Numbered from the stretch's first letter, positions 1 through 10,818 are shown. The stretch: DNA of 64,000 nt from Caenimonas aquaedulcis (GCF_015831345.1 NZ_JADWYS010000001.1:3252618-3316617), one strand, 5' to 3'. The notes: generated by a model not told the origin, from the sequence alone. Numbers and translations are program-made.

Positions 1-1095
1 CAGCGTGCCGGCGTTGAAGAGGGTCGGCGTGGACGACATGAAGTCGAAGCTCGACAGCACTTCGTAGAACTCGATGGCGCGCGCCTCGCGGTCGATCTCG
101 TTGAGCGACAGGCCCATGGCCACGCGCATGAAGAAGGCCTGGGGCAGCTCGATGCGCGTCTTGCGCACGTGCAGGAAGTAGCGGTCGTACAGGGTCTGCA
201 GGCCGAGGTAGTCGAACTGCAGGTCGCGCTCGGCCTTCAGGGCGCCGGCGAGCTTCTTCAGGTCGAACTGCAGCAGCTTCTCGTCGAGCAGCTCGTTGTC
301 CACGCCCTTCTTGATGAAACCGGGGAAGTAGTCGGCGTAGCTTTGCGCCATCTCGGACGGCGGCAGGTCGCGGCCCAGCACTTCCTTGAAGATGGTGTGC
401 AGCAGCAGGCGCGCGGTGGCGTAGGTGTAGTCCGGGTCTTTTTCGATCAGGGTGCGCGCGGCGAGGATGGACGCCTTGTAGACCTCGTCCATCGGGACGC
501 CGTCGTACAGGTTGCGCATGGTCTCGGCCATGATCGGGTCGGGCTTGATGTCCGCGCCGAGGTTCTGGCAGGCCGAGATGATCAGGCCCTTGAGGTTGTC
601 GAGGTCCAGCGGGATGCGCTGGCCGCCGTCGAGCACGTGCAGCGCCGGCGCCTTGGGCGCTTCCTCGACCTGCTGGCGCGCGCGCTCCTGCGTGCGGCGC
701 TCGCGGTAGAGCACGTAGGCGCGGGCGATCTCGTGGTGGCCGCCGCGCATCAGGCCGAGCTCGACCTGGTCCTGCACGTCCTCGATGTGGAAGGTGCCGC
801 CGCCCGGGCGCGAGCGCACCATGGCGCGGATCACGGCCTGCGTGAGTTCGTCGACGGTCTCGCGGACGCTGGCGGATGCGGCGCCCTGCGTGCCGTGCAC
901 GGCGAGGAAGGCCTTCATCATCGCGATGGCGATCTTGTTGGGCTCGAAGGGGACCACCGCGCCGTTGCGGCGGATGATCTGGTAGTGGGCGAGCGCATTC
1001 GCCGGCGCGTTGGCGATCGGCTGCTGCGTTGCGTGGGGGGTGTGGGGGGCGTTGCCGGAGGTGGCTGCGTTCGGGGTGCTCAGAACAGATTGCAT
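1..1095 (-). CDS. nrdA: Ribonucleoside-diphosphate reductase alpha subunit, N-terminal part (runs off the window)
   Basis: Class I ribonucleotide reductase large subunit, which reduces ribonucleoside diphosphates to deoxy forms in the cytoplasm. The 365 codons present read from an ATG at 1095 in one open frame to the window edge. An ATP-cone allosteric domain is visible near residues 40-130 (IIRRNGAVVPFEPNKIA). It is followed by the start of the catalytic barrel with the family signatures RVAMGLSLNE and FDFMSSTPTLFNAGT, whose Thr/Asn-Ala residues line the substrate site. A GAGGAAG ribosome site lies 8 bases before the ATG. About 60 percent of the protein, including the catalytic cysteines, is outside the window. 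Two NrdR-type boxes upstream fit NrdR control. Confidence 0.95.
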   Translation of the reverse strand, partial: MQSVLSTPNAATSGNAPHTPHATQQPIANAPANALAHYQIIRRNGAVVPFEPNKIAIAMMKAFLAVHGTQGAASASVRETVDELTQAVIRAMVRSRPGGGTFHIEDVQDQVELGLMRGGHHEIARAYVLYRERRTQERARQQVEEAPKAPALHVLDGGQRIPLDLDNLKGLIISACQNLGADIKPDPIMAETMRNLYDGVPMDEVYKASILAARTLIEKDPDYTYATARLLLHTIFKEVLGRDLPPSEMAQSYADYFPGFIKKGVDNELLDEKLLQFDLKKLAGALKAERDLQFDYLGLQTLYDRYFLHVRKTRIELPQAFFMRVAMGLSLNEIDREARAIEFYEVLSSFDFMSSTPTLFNAGTL

Positions 1096-1164
1096 ACTGG
1101 CTACTTCCTCGTCTGTTGGTATTTTTGGAGAGGGGCGAAGTGTACAGCCCCTCGTGGCCCTCAA

Positions 1165-1180
1165 GCACTATATATGGGGT
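1165..1180 (-). promoter_or_regulatory. NrdR box, proximal
   Basis: Reverse-strand ACCCCATATATAGTGC matches the NrdR consensus acaCwAtATaTwGtgt at nearly all constrained positions and covers the nrdA -10 hexamer. NrdR is the nucleotide-sensing repressor of reductase genes. nrdR itself is not in the window. Confidence 0.7.
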
Positions 1181-1194
1181 GTCGAAGGAGTCAA
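1167..1194 (-). promoter_or_regulatory. Sigma-70 promoter of nrdA
   Basis: On the reverse strand TTGACT (1194-1189) is followed after 16 bases by TATAGT (1172-1167). Both hexamers are close to consensus and point at nrdA, leaving a leader of roughly 65 bases. The -10 hexamer lies inside the proximal NrdR-type box, so bound repressor would block polymerase. Confidence 0.7.
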
Positions 1195-1196
1195 GG

Positions 1197-1212
1197 TCAC
1201 TACAGGTAGTGC
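1197..1212 (-). promoter_or_regulatory. NrdR box, distal
   Basis: Reverse-strand GCACTACCTGTAGTGA is a near-perfect dyad matching the outer half-sites of the NrdR consensus, though the A/T core is weaker than in the proximal box. Its centre is 32 bp from the proximal box, about three helical turns, the spacing typical of paired NrdR sites. Confidence 0.6.
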
Positions 1213-1380
1213 TTCTACCAAGTATGTCGATATTCTGTGGATAGGGTGTTGAGCGTTGCGTATGGCCGGGTTGCAAGTGGCGTTTTTCAACGCTGTGCCG
1301 TCCACACGCCAGCATTGGCGCGGCATCGCGCGGCAAACATCCGCGCACCCCGCATAAGCGCTCGATTCGGCGCGTGTCGT

Positions 1381-1428
1381 AAAAAAATGTTGCCCCTCCG
1401 CGTGCGTGGGCCGCGCGCAACGCACGCG
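1381..1428 (-). terminator. Probable terminator after ampD (pilSR-ampD run)
   Basis: A perfect 9-bp inverted repeat (CGCGTGCGT at 1399-1407, ACGCACGCG at 1420-1428) is followed, in the reverse direction, by 11 bases and then seven T (1387-1381). The T-tract is further from the stem than in a textbook terminator. The rest of the 1096-1465 gap shows no convincing gene. Short frames there are GC-rich by-products. Confidence 0.45.
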
Positions 1429-1456
1429 CCCTCGCCACGCGCGCCGCGCGCAACGC
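1410..1456. repeat. Short direct repeat in GC-rich intergenic DNA
   Basis: GCCGCGCGCAACGC occurs at 1410-1423 (preceded by G) and again at 1443-1456, a 33-base offset. It lies in very CpG-rich DNA just beyond the ampD stop and overlaps one arm of the putative terminator. No function is evident. Confidence 0.4.
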
Positions 1457-1465
1457 GTCCGTGAA

Positions 1466-2039
1466 CTAGGTCCGCGGAAACCAGGCGGCGGGCCAGCCGA
1501 GGTTCGCGCGCACGCGCATCCAGTCGAAGCCGGCGCCCGGGTCCTGCTTGCGGCCCGGCGCGATGTGCTCGTGGCCTGCGATATGGGCAATGGGATAGTG
1601 CTGCGCGAGCGCGGCGCACAGGTCGGTGAGCGCCTCGTACTGCGCCGGCTCGAAGCTGCCGCCTTCCAGCCCTTCGAGCTCGATGCCGATGGAGTCGTCG
1701 TTGCAGTTGTCGCGTCCGCGATACGACGAGGCGCCGGCGTGCCACGCGCGGTCGTCGCAACTCACGAACTGCCAGAGCTCGCCGCCGCGGCGGATGTAGA
1801 AGTGCGAGGAGACTTCCATGCCCTCGATCGTCTTGAAGTACGGATGCTCGTTCCAGTCCAGCGTGTTGGTGAACAGGCGCTGCACGCCGTCGCCGCCCCA
1901 CTGCCCGGGCGGCAGGCTGATGGAGTGCACCACCACGAGGTCGATGACGGCGCCGGCCGGCCGCGGCCCGAAGTTGGGGGAGGCCATCCAGCGCGCGAAG
2001 CGGTAGCGCCCGGCGTCCCACAGGCCGGGCTGCGCGGAA

Positions 2040-2053
<14 letters not shown>
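1466..2053 (-). CDS. ampD: 1,6-anhydro-N-acetylmuramyl-L-alanine amidase AmpD
   Basis: Cytoplasmic zinc amidase that removes the stem peptide from anhydro-muropeptides during cell-wall recycling. The 195 residues match the usual AmpD size of about 180-190. Amidase_2 features are His43 (VVHSIS), Glu125 (IGIELEG), and His161 plus Asp171 (AGHEHIAPGRKQDPG), giving the zinc and catalytic residues. The ATG at 2053 (MTPPDS) was chosen because it gives a normal N-terminus. An in-frame start at 2095 would only add an Arg-rich tail inside pilR. The gene overlaps the pilR end by 14 bp and ends the ypjD-pilS-pilR run, so recycling and pilus regulation are probably co-transcribed. Confidence 0.92.
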
Positions 2054-3508
<1,455 letters not shown>

Positions 3509-3509
<1 letters not shown>

Positions 3510-5218
3510 CAGGCGGCTATTGTGTCAGTTGAGGCGGCGCCCGCAAGGGGCAGGCCGCCGGCGCGGAACACCACGCTGAAGTCGTTGCCCTCCCGGCCCG
3601 GCCCCGCGGGGCCCGCCACCACGCGCCGGTAGGCGATGACGGCGCCGTGCCGCTCGCACAATTCCCTGCATATATAGAGGCCCAGCCCGCTGGAGCGGCT
3701 CTCCGACGAGAAGAAGGGCTCGAACAGGTGGCTCTCCACGCTGGGCTCCAGCGGCGCGCCGTCGCTCCAGACGTGCAGGGTGGGCGGGCCTTCGCCGGCG
3801 TGGGTGGAGACGCGGATCGAATCGGGGCGCGTGCCCGCGTAGCGCAGCGCGTTGTCCAGCAGGTTGACGAGCACCCGGCGCAGGTGGTCGGCGTCGAACG
3901 GCACCTGCACTCGCGGCGCGGCGAGCGTCACCTGTACGCGATCGGCGCACTTGCCCTGCAGCATCCAGTCGGCGCAGGTGCTGGACACGGCGGCGTCGAG
4001 CTCCAGCGCGGGCGGCGCGCGCAGGCCCTGGTGCTGCACGCGGGAGATGTCCAGGATTTCGTCGACGATCTGCGCGAGCCGCTGCGCGTTCTTGCGCACG
4101 AGGAAGCTGAGCTGCTTCAGGCCGGGTTCGTGCAGGTCCTCCTCCATCAGCTCGTTGGCCTGCGCGATCGCGGCGAGCGGGTTGCGGAATTCGTGCGCCA
4201 CGGCGGCGGACATGCGGCCCATCGCCGCGAGCTTCTCCGTCCGCAGGCGCGCTTCCATCTCCCGCAGGTCCTCCATGAACATCACGCACAGGCTTTCGGC
4301 CTGGTGCTCCTGCGGGGTGAGGCGCGTGCGCACGTGCATGCGGCGCGGGCTCGCGCCGTCCACTTCCACCGCGATCTCGGCCTTCTGCGCGGCGCGCTGG
4401 GCGAACGTGAGCTGCGCGAGCTGCATCATCGGCTGCCAGCCCGACCGCGCCCCGAGTTCGAAGGGCGCGGAGTCCAGCGCCGGACCCATGCCGAGCAGGA
4501 CGCGCGCGGCCGGGTTCGCGGTGTGCACGAGGCCCTTCGCGTCCACCACCAGCACGCCGTCGGCCAGGGTTTCGATCACGAGCTCGTTGACCTGGGACTG
4601 CATGCGCGCGGCCTGCTGGCTGAGGCGTGCCGCCAGCTCCTCGCGCGCGAGGCGGGCGGCCAGCTGGTTCGCGAGGAACGCCACCGCGAAGTAGCCGATG
4701 CCCGTGAGGCCCGCCTGCAGGAAGCGCGCGGCGAATTCCCCCGGCAGGTGCAGGGACCACACCCACGCATCGGTGAGCAGCAGCAGCGCCACCGCGGCGG
4801 CGGTCGCGAGTGCGAGCAGGGCGGAGCCCAGCACCGATCCCATCAGCACCGGAAGGGCGAAGAGGGGCGAATAGTTGATCGCGCCCGCCTGCAGGAACTG
4901 CAGCGTGGAGAACGTGAGCAGGTCGATGCCGATGGTGTAGACCCATTGCGGATCGAAGGTGCGGCCGGGCGGCAGCGGCGACGTGAAGATGCGAACCGCG
5001 ATGGTCGCGACGAGGTAGGTCGTGCACAGCCCGATCAGCCAGCCGTCGATGTTGAGCGCCGGCACCAGCATGTAGAGGGTGCACAGCGTGAGGAGCAGCA
5101 CCACCGCGATGGACACGCGCGCCGTGGTGAAGCCGCGCCATAGTCGGGAGAAGGCGGAGTCGTCGGCCAGCGGGGGCGGCTCCGTGGCCGCGGTCATGCC
5201 CGGGAGCGGCGCGCTCAT
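3509..5218 (-). CDS. pilS: Sensor histidine kinase PilS
   Basis: Membrane sensor kinase that phosphorylates PilR. The 569 residues begin at ATG 5218 (MSAPLPG). A longer frame upstream is Arg/Pro-rich and lies inside the preceding gene, so it was rejected. About six hydrophobic segments fill residues 40-210, as in PilS, where they sense pilin in the membrane. A PAS-like segment follows (VLVVDAKGLVHTANP). The H-box is AHEFRNPL with phospho-acceptor His342, then the N-box VNLLDNALRYAG and the ATP-lid SSGLGLYICREL. The gene begins one base after the upstream small gene stops and overlaps pilR by one base. Confidence 0.93.
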
Positions 5219-5219
5219 G

Positions 5220-5459
5220 TCAGCCCCCGCGCTGGCGGTGGTCGGCGCAGCAGTAGAGCCGGCCGTCGGGGCCGGGCAGCGCGTCGGTGCGCGGCAGGTG
5301 CACCGAGCAGACGGGGCATTGCACCATGTCCTGCGGCGCGCCCGGCGTGCCGTTGCGCCGCGGCGGCGCGGCGTCCGGACGCTTCGCGTCATCGCGCCGG
5401 TTATTGCGGATGAACCAGACGACGGCCATCACGATGACGAGGAGGACGAGGTACTTCAT
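5220..5459 (-). CDS. PP0621-like small membrane-anchored zinc-ribbon protein
   Basis: A 79-residue protein with an N-terminal hydrophobic helix (YLVLLVIVMAVVWFI) followed by a basic, proline-rich linker. The C-terminal segment has CPVC at about 48-51 and CC plus a His near 70-73, the layout of a small zinc-binding motif facing the cytoplasm. It resembles the PP0621 family, whose function is unknown. Its start overlaps the ypjD stop by four bases (ATGA) and its stop is one base from the pilS start, so it is almost certainly co-translated with both. A role with PilS or in membrane assembly is inference only. Confidence 0.8.
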   Translation of the reverse strand: MKYLVLLVIVMAVVWFIRNNRRDDAKRPDAAPPRRNGTPGAPQDMVQCPVCSVHLPRTDALPGPDGRLYCCADHRQRGG

Positions 5460-6256
5460 GCGGGGCGCCTCAGCACCACTTCCAGCACGAATCGCGAGCC
5501 TGCGTAGGCCAGGAGCAGGAGCAGCGAGCCGGTGTAGAGCACGCGGACGGCCTTGCGGCCGCGCCAGCCGAAGCGCAGTCGGCCCAGCAGGAGGAAGGCG
5601 AAGACGATCCAGGCGAGCACCGAGAACACCGTCTTGTGGTCCCACTTGACCACGGCGATGCCGTAGAGCGAGTCGCTGAAGAAGAATCCTGCGAGCAGCG
5701 TCGCGGTGAGCAGCGCGAAGCCCGCGGTCGCGAAACGGAAGGTGAGGCGTTCGAGCGTGAGGAGCGGCAGCCCGGCGCGCGGGTCTGCCGCCTGCCGGAT
5801 CTGCTTTTCGGCGCGCGTCATGAGCCACGCATGCACGACGGCCGCCGCGAACAGGCCGTAGGACGCGACGCCCAGCGCCAGGTGCAGGGGCAGCCACGGC
5901 GAGGCCGACACGTGCAGCGGGTTGCCGGGGAAGGCGAGCGCCAGCAGTACGGCCGCGGAGCCCAGGCCCGCGAGCGCCCAGCGCGCTTCGAGTTGGGGAA
6001 AGACCTGCTTTTCCACCGCGTAGGCCGTGAGCACCAGCCAGGCGGTGATGGACAGCGCCGGCGCGAACCCGAAGCGCGGCGGCTCGCCCCAGAGCGTCCA
6101 GGCGAGCACGGCGGCGTGGAGCATCCATGCGATGAGCAGGGCGATGCGGGAGGCGGGTTCGGACAGGCGGCGCGCGCCGGCGGCGGGCACGGCATACGCC
6201 ACCGCCGCGGCCAGCGTCAGCACCACACTCGCGGGGGACGCGCTGGCTAGAATCAT
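5456..6256 (-). CDS. ypjD: Inner-membrane cytochrome c assembly-like protein YpjD (CcsA/HemX family)
   Basis: A 266-residue polytopic membrane protein with about eight hydrophobic helices. The second half contains WLPLHLALGVASYGLFA and SLYGIAVVKWDHKTVFS, which match the CcsA/CcmC-type cytochrome c assembly family. Conserved His residues in these loops are heme or metal ligand candidates. In proteobacteria the member beside ffh is usually called YpjD and its role is not firmly established. It is divergent from ffh and is the first gene of the run leading to pilS-pilR-ampD. Confidence 0.85.
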   Translation of the reverse strand: MILASASPASVVLTLAAAVAYAVPAAGARRLSEPASRIALLIAWMLHAAVLAWTLWGEPPRFGFAPALSITAWLVLTAYAVEKQVFPQLEARWALAGLGSAAVLLALAFPGNPLHVSASPWLPLHLALGVASYGLFAAAVVHAWLMTRAEKQIRQAADPRAGLPLLTLERLTFRFATAGFALLTATLLAGFFFSDSLYGIAVVKWDHKTVFSVLAWIVFAFLLLGRLRFGWRGRKAVRVLYTGSLLLLLAYAGSRFVLEVVLRRPA

Positions 6257-6312
6257 GGGTCCACAGTTTAGCCGTGCTTCTCATCCGCAACGCGGATGCA
6301 CCGGCACCCATC

Positions 6313-7680
6313 ATGGCCTCCGCCCTCACCGACAAACTCTCACGCCTGGCCAAGGAGCTTCGCGGCCAGGCCCGCATCACCGAAGCCAACGTCACGGACA
6401 TGCTGCGCGAAGTGCGCATGGCCCTGCTCGAGGCCGACGTCGCCCTGCCGGTCGTGCGCGATTTCATCGCGCGCGTGAAGGAGAAGGCGCTGGGCCAGGA
6501 GGTGCTGGGCTCGCTCTCGCCCGGACAGGCGCTGGTGGGCATCGTCAACCGCGAGCTCGCGGCGACGATGGGACAGGGCGTCTCCGACATCAACCTCGCC
6601 GCGCAGCCGCCCGCCGTGATCCTGATGGCGGGCCTGCAGGGCGCGGGCAAGACGACGACCACCGCCAAGCTCGCCAAGCACCTGATCGAGAAGCGCAGGA
6701 AGAAGGTGCTGACGGTGTCCGGCGACGTGTACCGTCCCGCGGCAATCGAACAGCTCAAGACCGTGACGGCGCAGGCTGGTGCGGAATGGTTCCCGTCGTC
6801 ACCCGACCAGAAGCCGATCGACATCGCGCGCGCCGCGCTGGACTACGCGAAGCGCCAGTACTTCGACGTGCTCCTGGTCGACACCGCCGGACGCCTCGCC
6901 ATCGACGAAGCCCTGATGAAGGAGATCAAGGAACTGCACGCCGCGCTGAACCCGGTCGAGACCCTGTTCGTGGTGGATGCGATGCAGGGCCAGGACGCGG
7001 TGAACACCGCGAAGGCCTTCAAGGAGGCGTTGCCCCTCACCGGCATCATCCTCACCAAGATGGACGGCGACTCACGCGGCGGCGCGGCGCTGTCGGTGCG
7101 GCAGATCACCGGCGCGCCGATCAAGTTCGCGGGCGTGTCCGAGAAGATCGACGGGCTCGAGGTCTTCGATGCCGAGCGTCACGCCGGCCGCATCCTGGGC
7201 ATGGGCGACATCGTCGCGCTGGTCGAGCAGGTGACCGCGGGCGTGGACATGGAAGCCGCGCAGAAGCTCGCGGCCAAGGTCAAGAGCGGCGCCGGTTTCG
7301 ACTTGAACGACTTCCTCTCGCAGATCCAGCAGATGAAGCAGATGGGCGGCCTCTCCAGCCTCATGGACAAGATGCCCGCCGCGATGCAGGCCAAGGCCGG
7401 CCAGGTGGACATGGGCAAGGCGGAGAAGGACATCAAGCGCAAGGAAGGCATCATCCAGAGCATGACGCCGCTCGAGCGCAGGAAACCCGAGCTCATCAAG
7501 GCCACCCGCAAGCGCCGCATCGCCGCGGGCGCCGGCGTTCACGTCCAGGAAGTCAACCGCCTGCTCAACGAGTTCGACCAGATGCAGGGGATGATGAAGA
7601 AGATGAAGGGCAGCGGGATGATGAAGATGATGAAGCGCCTGGGCGGCGGTGGCAAGGGCATGCCGAAAATGCCGTTCTGA
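6313..7680 (+). CDS. ffh: Signal recognition particle GTPase Ffh (SRP54)
   Basis: Protein subunit of the signal recognition particle, which delivers nascent inner-membrane proteins to FtsY. The 455 residues start at MASALTDKLSR. An N-domain four-helix bundle is followed by the GTPase domain with P-loop GLQGAGKTTT from residue 107, DTAGRL and TKMDGDSRGG. A Met-rich M-domain at the C-terminus carries many Met in MQGMMKKMKGSGMMKMMKR, which binds signal peptides and 4.5S RNA. An in-frame start 39 bases upstream exists, but 6313 gives the conserved N-terminus. It is divergent from ypjD and convergent with miaB. Confidence 0.97.
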   Translation: MASALTDKLSRLAKELRGQARITEANVTDMLREVRMALLEADVALPVVRDFIARVKEKALGQEVLGSLSPGQALVGIVNRELAATMGQGVSDINLAAQPPAVILMAGLQGAGKTTTTAKLAKHLIEKRRKKVLTVSGDVYRPAAIEQLKTVTAQAGAEWFPSSPDQKPIDIARAALDYAKRQYFDVLLVDTAGRLAIDEALMKEIKELHAALNPVETLFVVDAMQGQDAVNTAKAFKEALPLTGIILTKMDGDSRGGAALSVRQITGAPIKFAGVSEKIDGLEVFDAERHAGRILGMGDIVALVEQVTAGVDMEAAQKLAAKVKSGAGFDLNDFLSQIQQMKQMGGLSSLMDKMPAAMQAKAGQVDMGKAEKDIKRKEGIIQSMTPLERRKPELIKATRKRRIAAGAGVHVQEVNRLLNEFDQMQGMMKKMKGSGMMKMMKRLGGGGKGMPKMPF

Positions 7681-7731
7681 GGCGGCGTCGGTAGGCGGCA
7701 AGGTTCAAGAGACCGAACGCGCGTCTTCGGT

Positions 7732-9075
7732 TCAGGCCTCTGACGCTTCCTTCACCAGCACTTCGCCGCGCAGCGAGTGCGAGCTCGCCGACGTGATGCG
7801 CACGTCGATCAGTTGCCCGACCAAACGCGCCGGCCCTGCGAAATTCACCATGCGGTTGCACTCCGTGCGGCCCGCCAGCTCGCTCGCGTCCTTGCGCGAG
7901 GGCCCTTCCACCAGGATGCGCTGCACCGTCCCCACGCGCTCCTCGCTGATGCGGCGCATGTTGGCGTCGATCGTGCCCTGCACTTCCTGCAGGCGTTTCA
8001 GCTTCACCGCATGCGGCGTGTCGTCGTGCAGCGCGGCGGCGGGTGTGCCGGGCCGCGGGCTGAAGATGAAGCTGAAGCTGTTGTCGAAGCCCACGTCGTG
8101 GATGAGCTTCATCAGCTTCGCATGGTCCTCGTCCGTCTCGCCGGGAAAGCCGACGATGAAGTCGCTGGACATGGCCATGTCCGGGCGGACGGCGCGCAGC
8201 TTGCGCACGGTGCTCTTGTATTCCATCGCGGTGTAGCCGCGCTTCATCGCCATCAGCACGCGGTCGCTGCCGTGCTGCACGGGCAGGTGCAGGTGGCTCA
8301 CGAGTTTCGGGACCTTCGCATACGCGTCGATCAGGCGCTGCGTGAATTCGTTCGGGTGGCTCGTGGTGTAGCGGATGCGCTCGATGCCTGGGATGTCCGC
8401 GATGTACTCGATGAGCATCGCGAAGTCGGCGATCTCCGCCGTGTCGCCCATCTTGCCGCGGTAGGCATTGACGTTCTGCCCGAGCAGCGTCACTTCCTTC
8501 ACGCCCTGGTCGGCCAGCCCCGCGACTTCGACGAGGACGTCCTCGAAGGGACGCGAGACCTCTTCGCCGCGCGTATACGGCACCACGCAATAGCTGCAGT
8601 ACTTCGAGCAGCCTTCCATGATGCTCACGAAGGCGGTCGCGCCGTCGACGCGCGCGGGCGGCAGGTGGTCGAACTTCTCGATCTCGGGAAAGCTGATGTC
8701 CACCTGCGGGCGGCGCTGCTCGCCGCGCTGCCGCAGCAGCTCGGGCAACCGGTGCAGCGTCTGCGGGCCGAACACGACGTCGACGTAGGGCGCGCGCTCG
8801 ATGATCGCCGTGCCCTCCTGGCTCGCGACGCAGCCGCCGACGCCGATCAGCACGCCCTTTTCCTTCAGGTGCTTCACGCGGCCGAGGTCGCTGAAGACCT
8901 TCTCCTGCGCCTTCTCGCGCACGGAACAGGTGTTGAAGAGGATGAGGTCCGCTTCCTCGACGTCCTGCGTCGCTTCGTAGCCTTGCGCGGCGTGCATCAC
9001 GTCCACCATCTTGTCCGAGTCGTACTCGTTCATCTGGCAGCCGAAGGTCTTGATAAAGACTTTTCTAGAGCTCAT
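7732..9075 (-). CDS. miaB: tRNA-2-methylthio-N6-dimethylallyladenosine synthase MiaB
   Basis: Radical-SAM methylthiotransferase that adds the 2-methylthio group to i6A37 in tRNAs reading UNN codons. The 447 residues match the family length. The N-terminal UPF0004 domain supplies three cluster cysteines ([30 protein letters not shown]). The radical-SAM motif is [16 protein letters not shown] (CxxxCxxC), and a TRAM RNA-binding domain closes the protein ([11 protein letters not shown]). The ATG at 9075 ([12 protein letters not shown]) gives the usual N-terminus. An upstream extension to 9204 lies inside the next gene and is rejected. A small exported-protein gene precedes it on the same strand with an 11-bp gap. 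Confidence 0.97.
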   Translation of the reverse strand: MSSRKVFIKTFGCQMNEYDSDKMVDVMHAAQGYEATQDVEEADLILFNTCSVREKAQEKVFSDLGRVKHLKEKGVLIGVGGCVASQEGTAIIERAPYVDVVFGPQTLHRLPELLRQRGEQRRPQVDISFPEIEKFDHLPPARVDGATAFVSIMEGCSKYCSYCVVPYTRGEEVSRPFEDVLVEVAGLADQGVKEVTLLGQNVNAYRGKMGDTAEIADFAMLIEYIADIPGIERIRYTTSHPNEFTQRLIDAYAKVPKLVSHLHLPVQHGSDRVLMAMKRGYTAMEYKSTVRKLRAVRPDMAMSSDFIVGFPGETDEDHAKLMKLIHDVGFDNSFSFIFSPRPGTPAAALHDDTPHAVKLKRLQEVQGTIDANMRRISEERVGTVQRILVEGPSRKDASELAGRTECNRMVNFAGPARLVGQLIDVRITSASSHSLRGEVLVKEASEA

Positions 9076-9086
9076 GGCCTGCTCCT

Positions 9087-9509
9087 TCAGCGGCGCAGGC
9101 CGAAGATGATCGACAGCAGCTCGTAGAAGCGCAGGTAGCCGTCCGAGCTGCCGCCCGCATAAGCGCCGCCGAGCTTGGCGTATTCGTCCGCGGAGAGGAT
9201 CCACACCTCGTGCACAAGGCCGGCGGCGTCGCGGCGGTACACCACGGGAAGCGTCTTGCCCACGAGGCCGCCGGAAAGCGCGAGCATGTTGTTCAGGTCG
9301 CGGATGCGGGAGCCCGGCGACAGCCTGTCGGGCTTGCCGTCGATGGTGATCTGCGGCGGCGCGACGACGACCATCTTGCCGAGGACGACGTCCTTGGGCG
9401 CTTCGCGGATGATCCCCTGCGCCGCGGCGAGGGTGGAGGAAAGGGCGAGGAACAAGCCTGCCAGGACAGCGAACGCTGCCCAGGCCCGGCTTCGCAAGCA
9501 GCGATTCAT
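9087..9509 (-). CDS. Exported protein of unknown function
   Basis: A 140-residue protein with a clear signal peptide: a basic start (MNRCLRSR), a hydrophobic core ([14 protein letters not shown]) and a likely cleavage after AAAQ or nearby. The mature part contains [28 protein letters not shown] and [24 protein letters not shown], with no domain I can name. Its small size and beta-rich pattern suggest a compact periplasmic protein. It sits 11 bp upstream of miaB on the same strand and is divergent from the M20 hydrolase. No function is proposed. Confidence 0.8.
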   Translation of the reverse strand: MNRCLRSRAWAAFAVLAGLFLALSSTLAAAQGIIREAPKDVVLGKMVVVAPPQITIDGKPDRLSPGSRIRDLNNMLALSGGLVGKTLPVVYRRDAAGLVHEVWILSADEYAKLGGAYAGGSSDGYLRFYELLSIIFGLRR

Positions 9510-9613
9510 GGTGTCAATCCAGAGGCTGTGAATGAAGGGGTGAGCCGAGATTTTACCCGCGCCCCTGCTTTCGAGGCACTAAACTGCACGATCCTGAAGT
9601 TGAGGAGTTGCGC

Positions 9614-10807
9614 ATGAACATCGCGGACGGCTTTGCCGACGTCTCCCGTTTCGTCACCCTGCGCCGTGACATCCACGCCCATCCCGAACTCGGCTTCGAG
9701 GAGCACCGCACCTCCAGGATCGTCGCGCAGCTGCTGCGCGAATGGGGTGTGGAAGTGCACGAGGGCGTGGCCGGCACGGGCGTCGTCGGCGTGCTGCGCG
9801 GCCGCCCCGGCCCCCACACGATCGGCCTGCGCGCCGACCTCGACGCGCTGCCGCTGCAGGAGGAAAACCACTTCCCCCATCGCTCGCAGCACGACGGCCG
9901 CATGCATGCGTGCGGGCACGACGGGCACACGACGATGCTGCTGGCCGCGGCATGGCACCTCTCGCGGGAGCGCGACTTCGCGGGCACCGTGAACTTCATC
10001 TTCCAGCCCGCCGAGGAGATGGGCAAGGCCGGCGCGCTCAAGATGATGCAGGACGGGCTCTTCGAGCGCTTTCCCTGCGAGGCCGTGTTCGCGCTGCACA
10101 ACTTCGCGATCAGCGGCGTCGGCAACTTCGCGCTGAACCACGGGGCCCTCATGGCATCGAGCAACACCTGGCGCGTGACGATCACCGGGCGGGGCACGCA
10201 TGCGTCGATGCCGCACACGGGCATCGACCCGGTTGGTGCGACCATCGACCTCGCGCAGCAACTGCAGACGCTGGTCGCGCGCGTCGTCGATTCTCGCGAG
10301 CGCGCCCTGCTGGCCGTGACGCAGATCCAGGGCTCCGACGCGCCCAATGTCATCCCCGACAAGGCCTGGGTCGGCGGCACGGTGCGCACCTTCTCGGTGG
10401 AAGCGCTGGACGCCATCGAAGCCGGGCTCCGGCAGCTGGCCGAACACATCGCGCAGGCGCACCGCTGCACGGCGGAGGTGATGTTCCGCCGCGCCTCGCC
10501 GCCGGTGGTGAACCACGAAAAGGAAGCGCGCTTCGCGGCGAACGTCATGCGCGAGGTGGTGGGCGACGAGCGCGTGGACGAGAATTTCCCCGCGGTGATG
10601 GGCGCCGAGGACTTCGCGCACATGCTGCGGGCCAAGCCGGGCTGCTACGCCTTCATCGGCAACGGCGATGGTGGCCACCGCCTGCCGGACCACGGCGCCG
10701 GGCCGTGCATCATCCACAACACCTCGTTCGATTTCAACGACGAGATCATTCCCATCGGCGCCAGCTATTTCGTTCGGCTGGCGCAGCGCTGGCTCGCACA
10801 ACCCTGA
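9614..10807 (+). CDS. M20 family amidohydrolase (hippurate hydrolase / aminoacylase-like)
   Basis: Metal-dependent peptidase-fold enzyme that cleaves an amide bond of N-acyl amino acids or similar compounds. The 397 residues fit the M20D group. Motifs are RADLDALPLQEE, MHACGHDGHT (metal-binding Cys and His), FQPAEEMGKAGA and, near the end, a metal-ligand His in IHNTSFDFND. A beta-sandwich lid domain lies in the middle (GRGTHASMPHTGIDP). The ATG at 9614 has GAGGAG just upstream. A Bug-type receptor gene follows after 11 bp on the same strand, so the pair may import and hydrolyse one acylated compound. The substrate cannot be read from the sequence. Confidence 0.9.
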   Translation: MNIADGFADVSRFVTLRRDIHAHPELGFEEHRTSRIVAQLLREWGVEVHEGVAGTGVVGVLRGRPGPHTIGLRADLDALPLQEENHFPHRSQHDGRMHACGHDGHTTMLLAAAWHLSRERDFAGTVNFIFQPAEEMGKAGALKMMQDGLFERFPCEAVFALHNFAISGVGNFALNHGALMASSNTWRVTITGRGTHASMPHTGIDPVGATIDLAQQLQTLVARVVDSRERALLAVTQIQGSDAPNVIPDKAWVGGTVRTFSVEALDAIEAGLRQLAEHIAQAHRCTAEVMFRRASPPVVNHEKEARFAANVMREVVGDERVDENFPAVMGAEDFAHMLRAKPGCYAFIGNGDGGHRLPDHGAGPCIIHNTSFDFNDEIIPIGASYFVRLAQRWLAQP

Positions 10808-10818
10808 CAGGAGTTCCC

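Noticed and set aside
1237..1464. Possible small forward gene in the nrdA-ampD gap
   Set aside because: Arg-rich translation, no ribosome site, and it covers the putative terminator.
3647..5143. Long forward reading frame (498 codons) opposite pilS
   Set aside because: Low-complexity Arg/Gly/His-rich translation with no domain; it mirrors the codon bias of pilS, which has clear kinase motifs.
9076..9204. Upstream extension of miaB
   Set aside because: It lies inside the exported-protein gene in another frame, and MiaB homologues start at the ATG at 9075.
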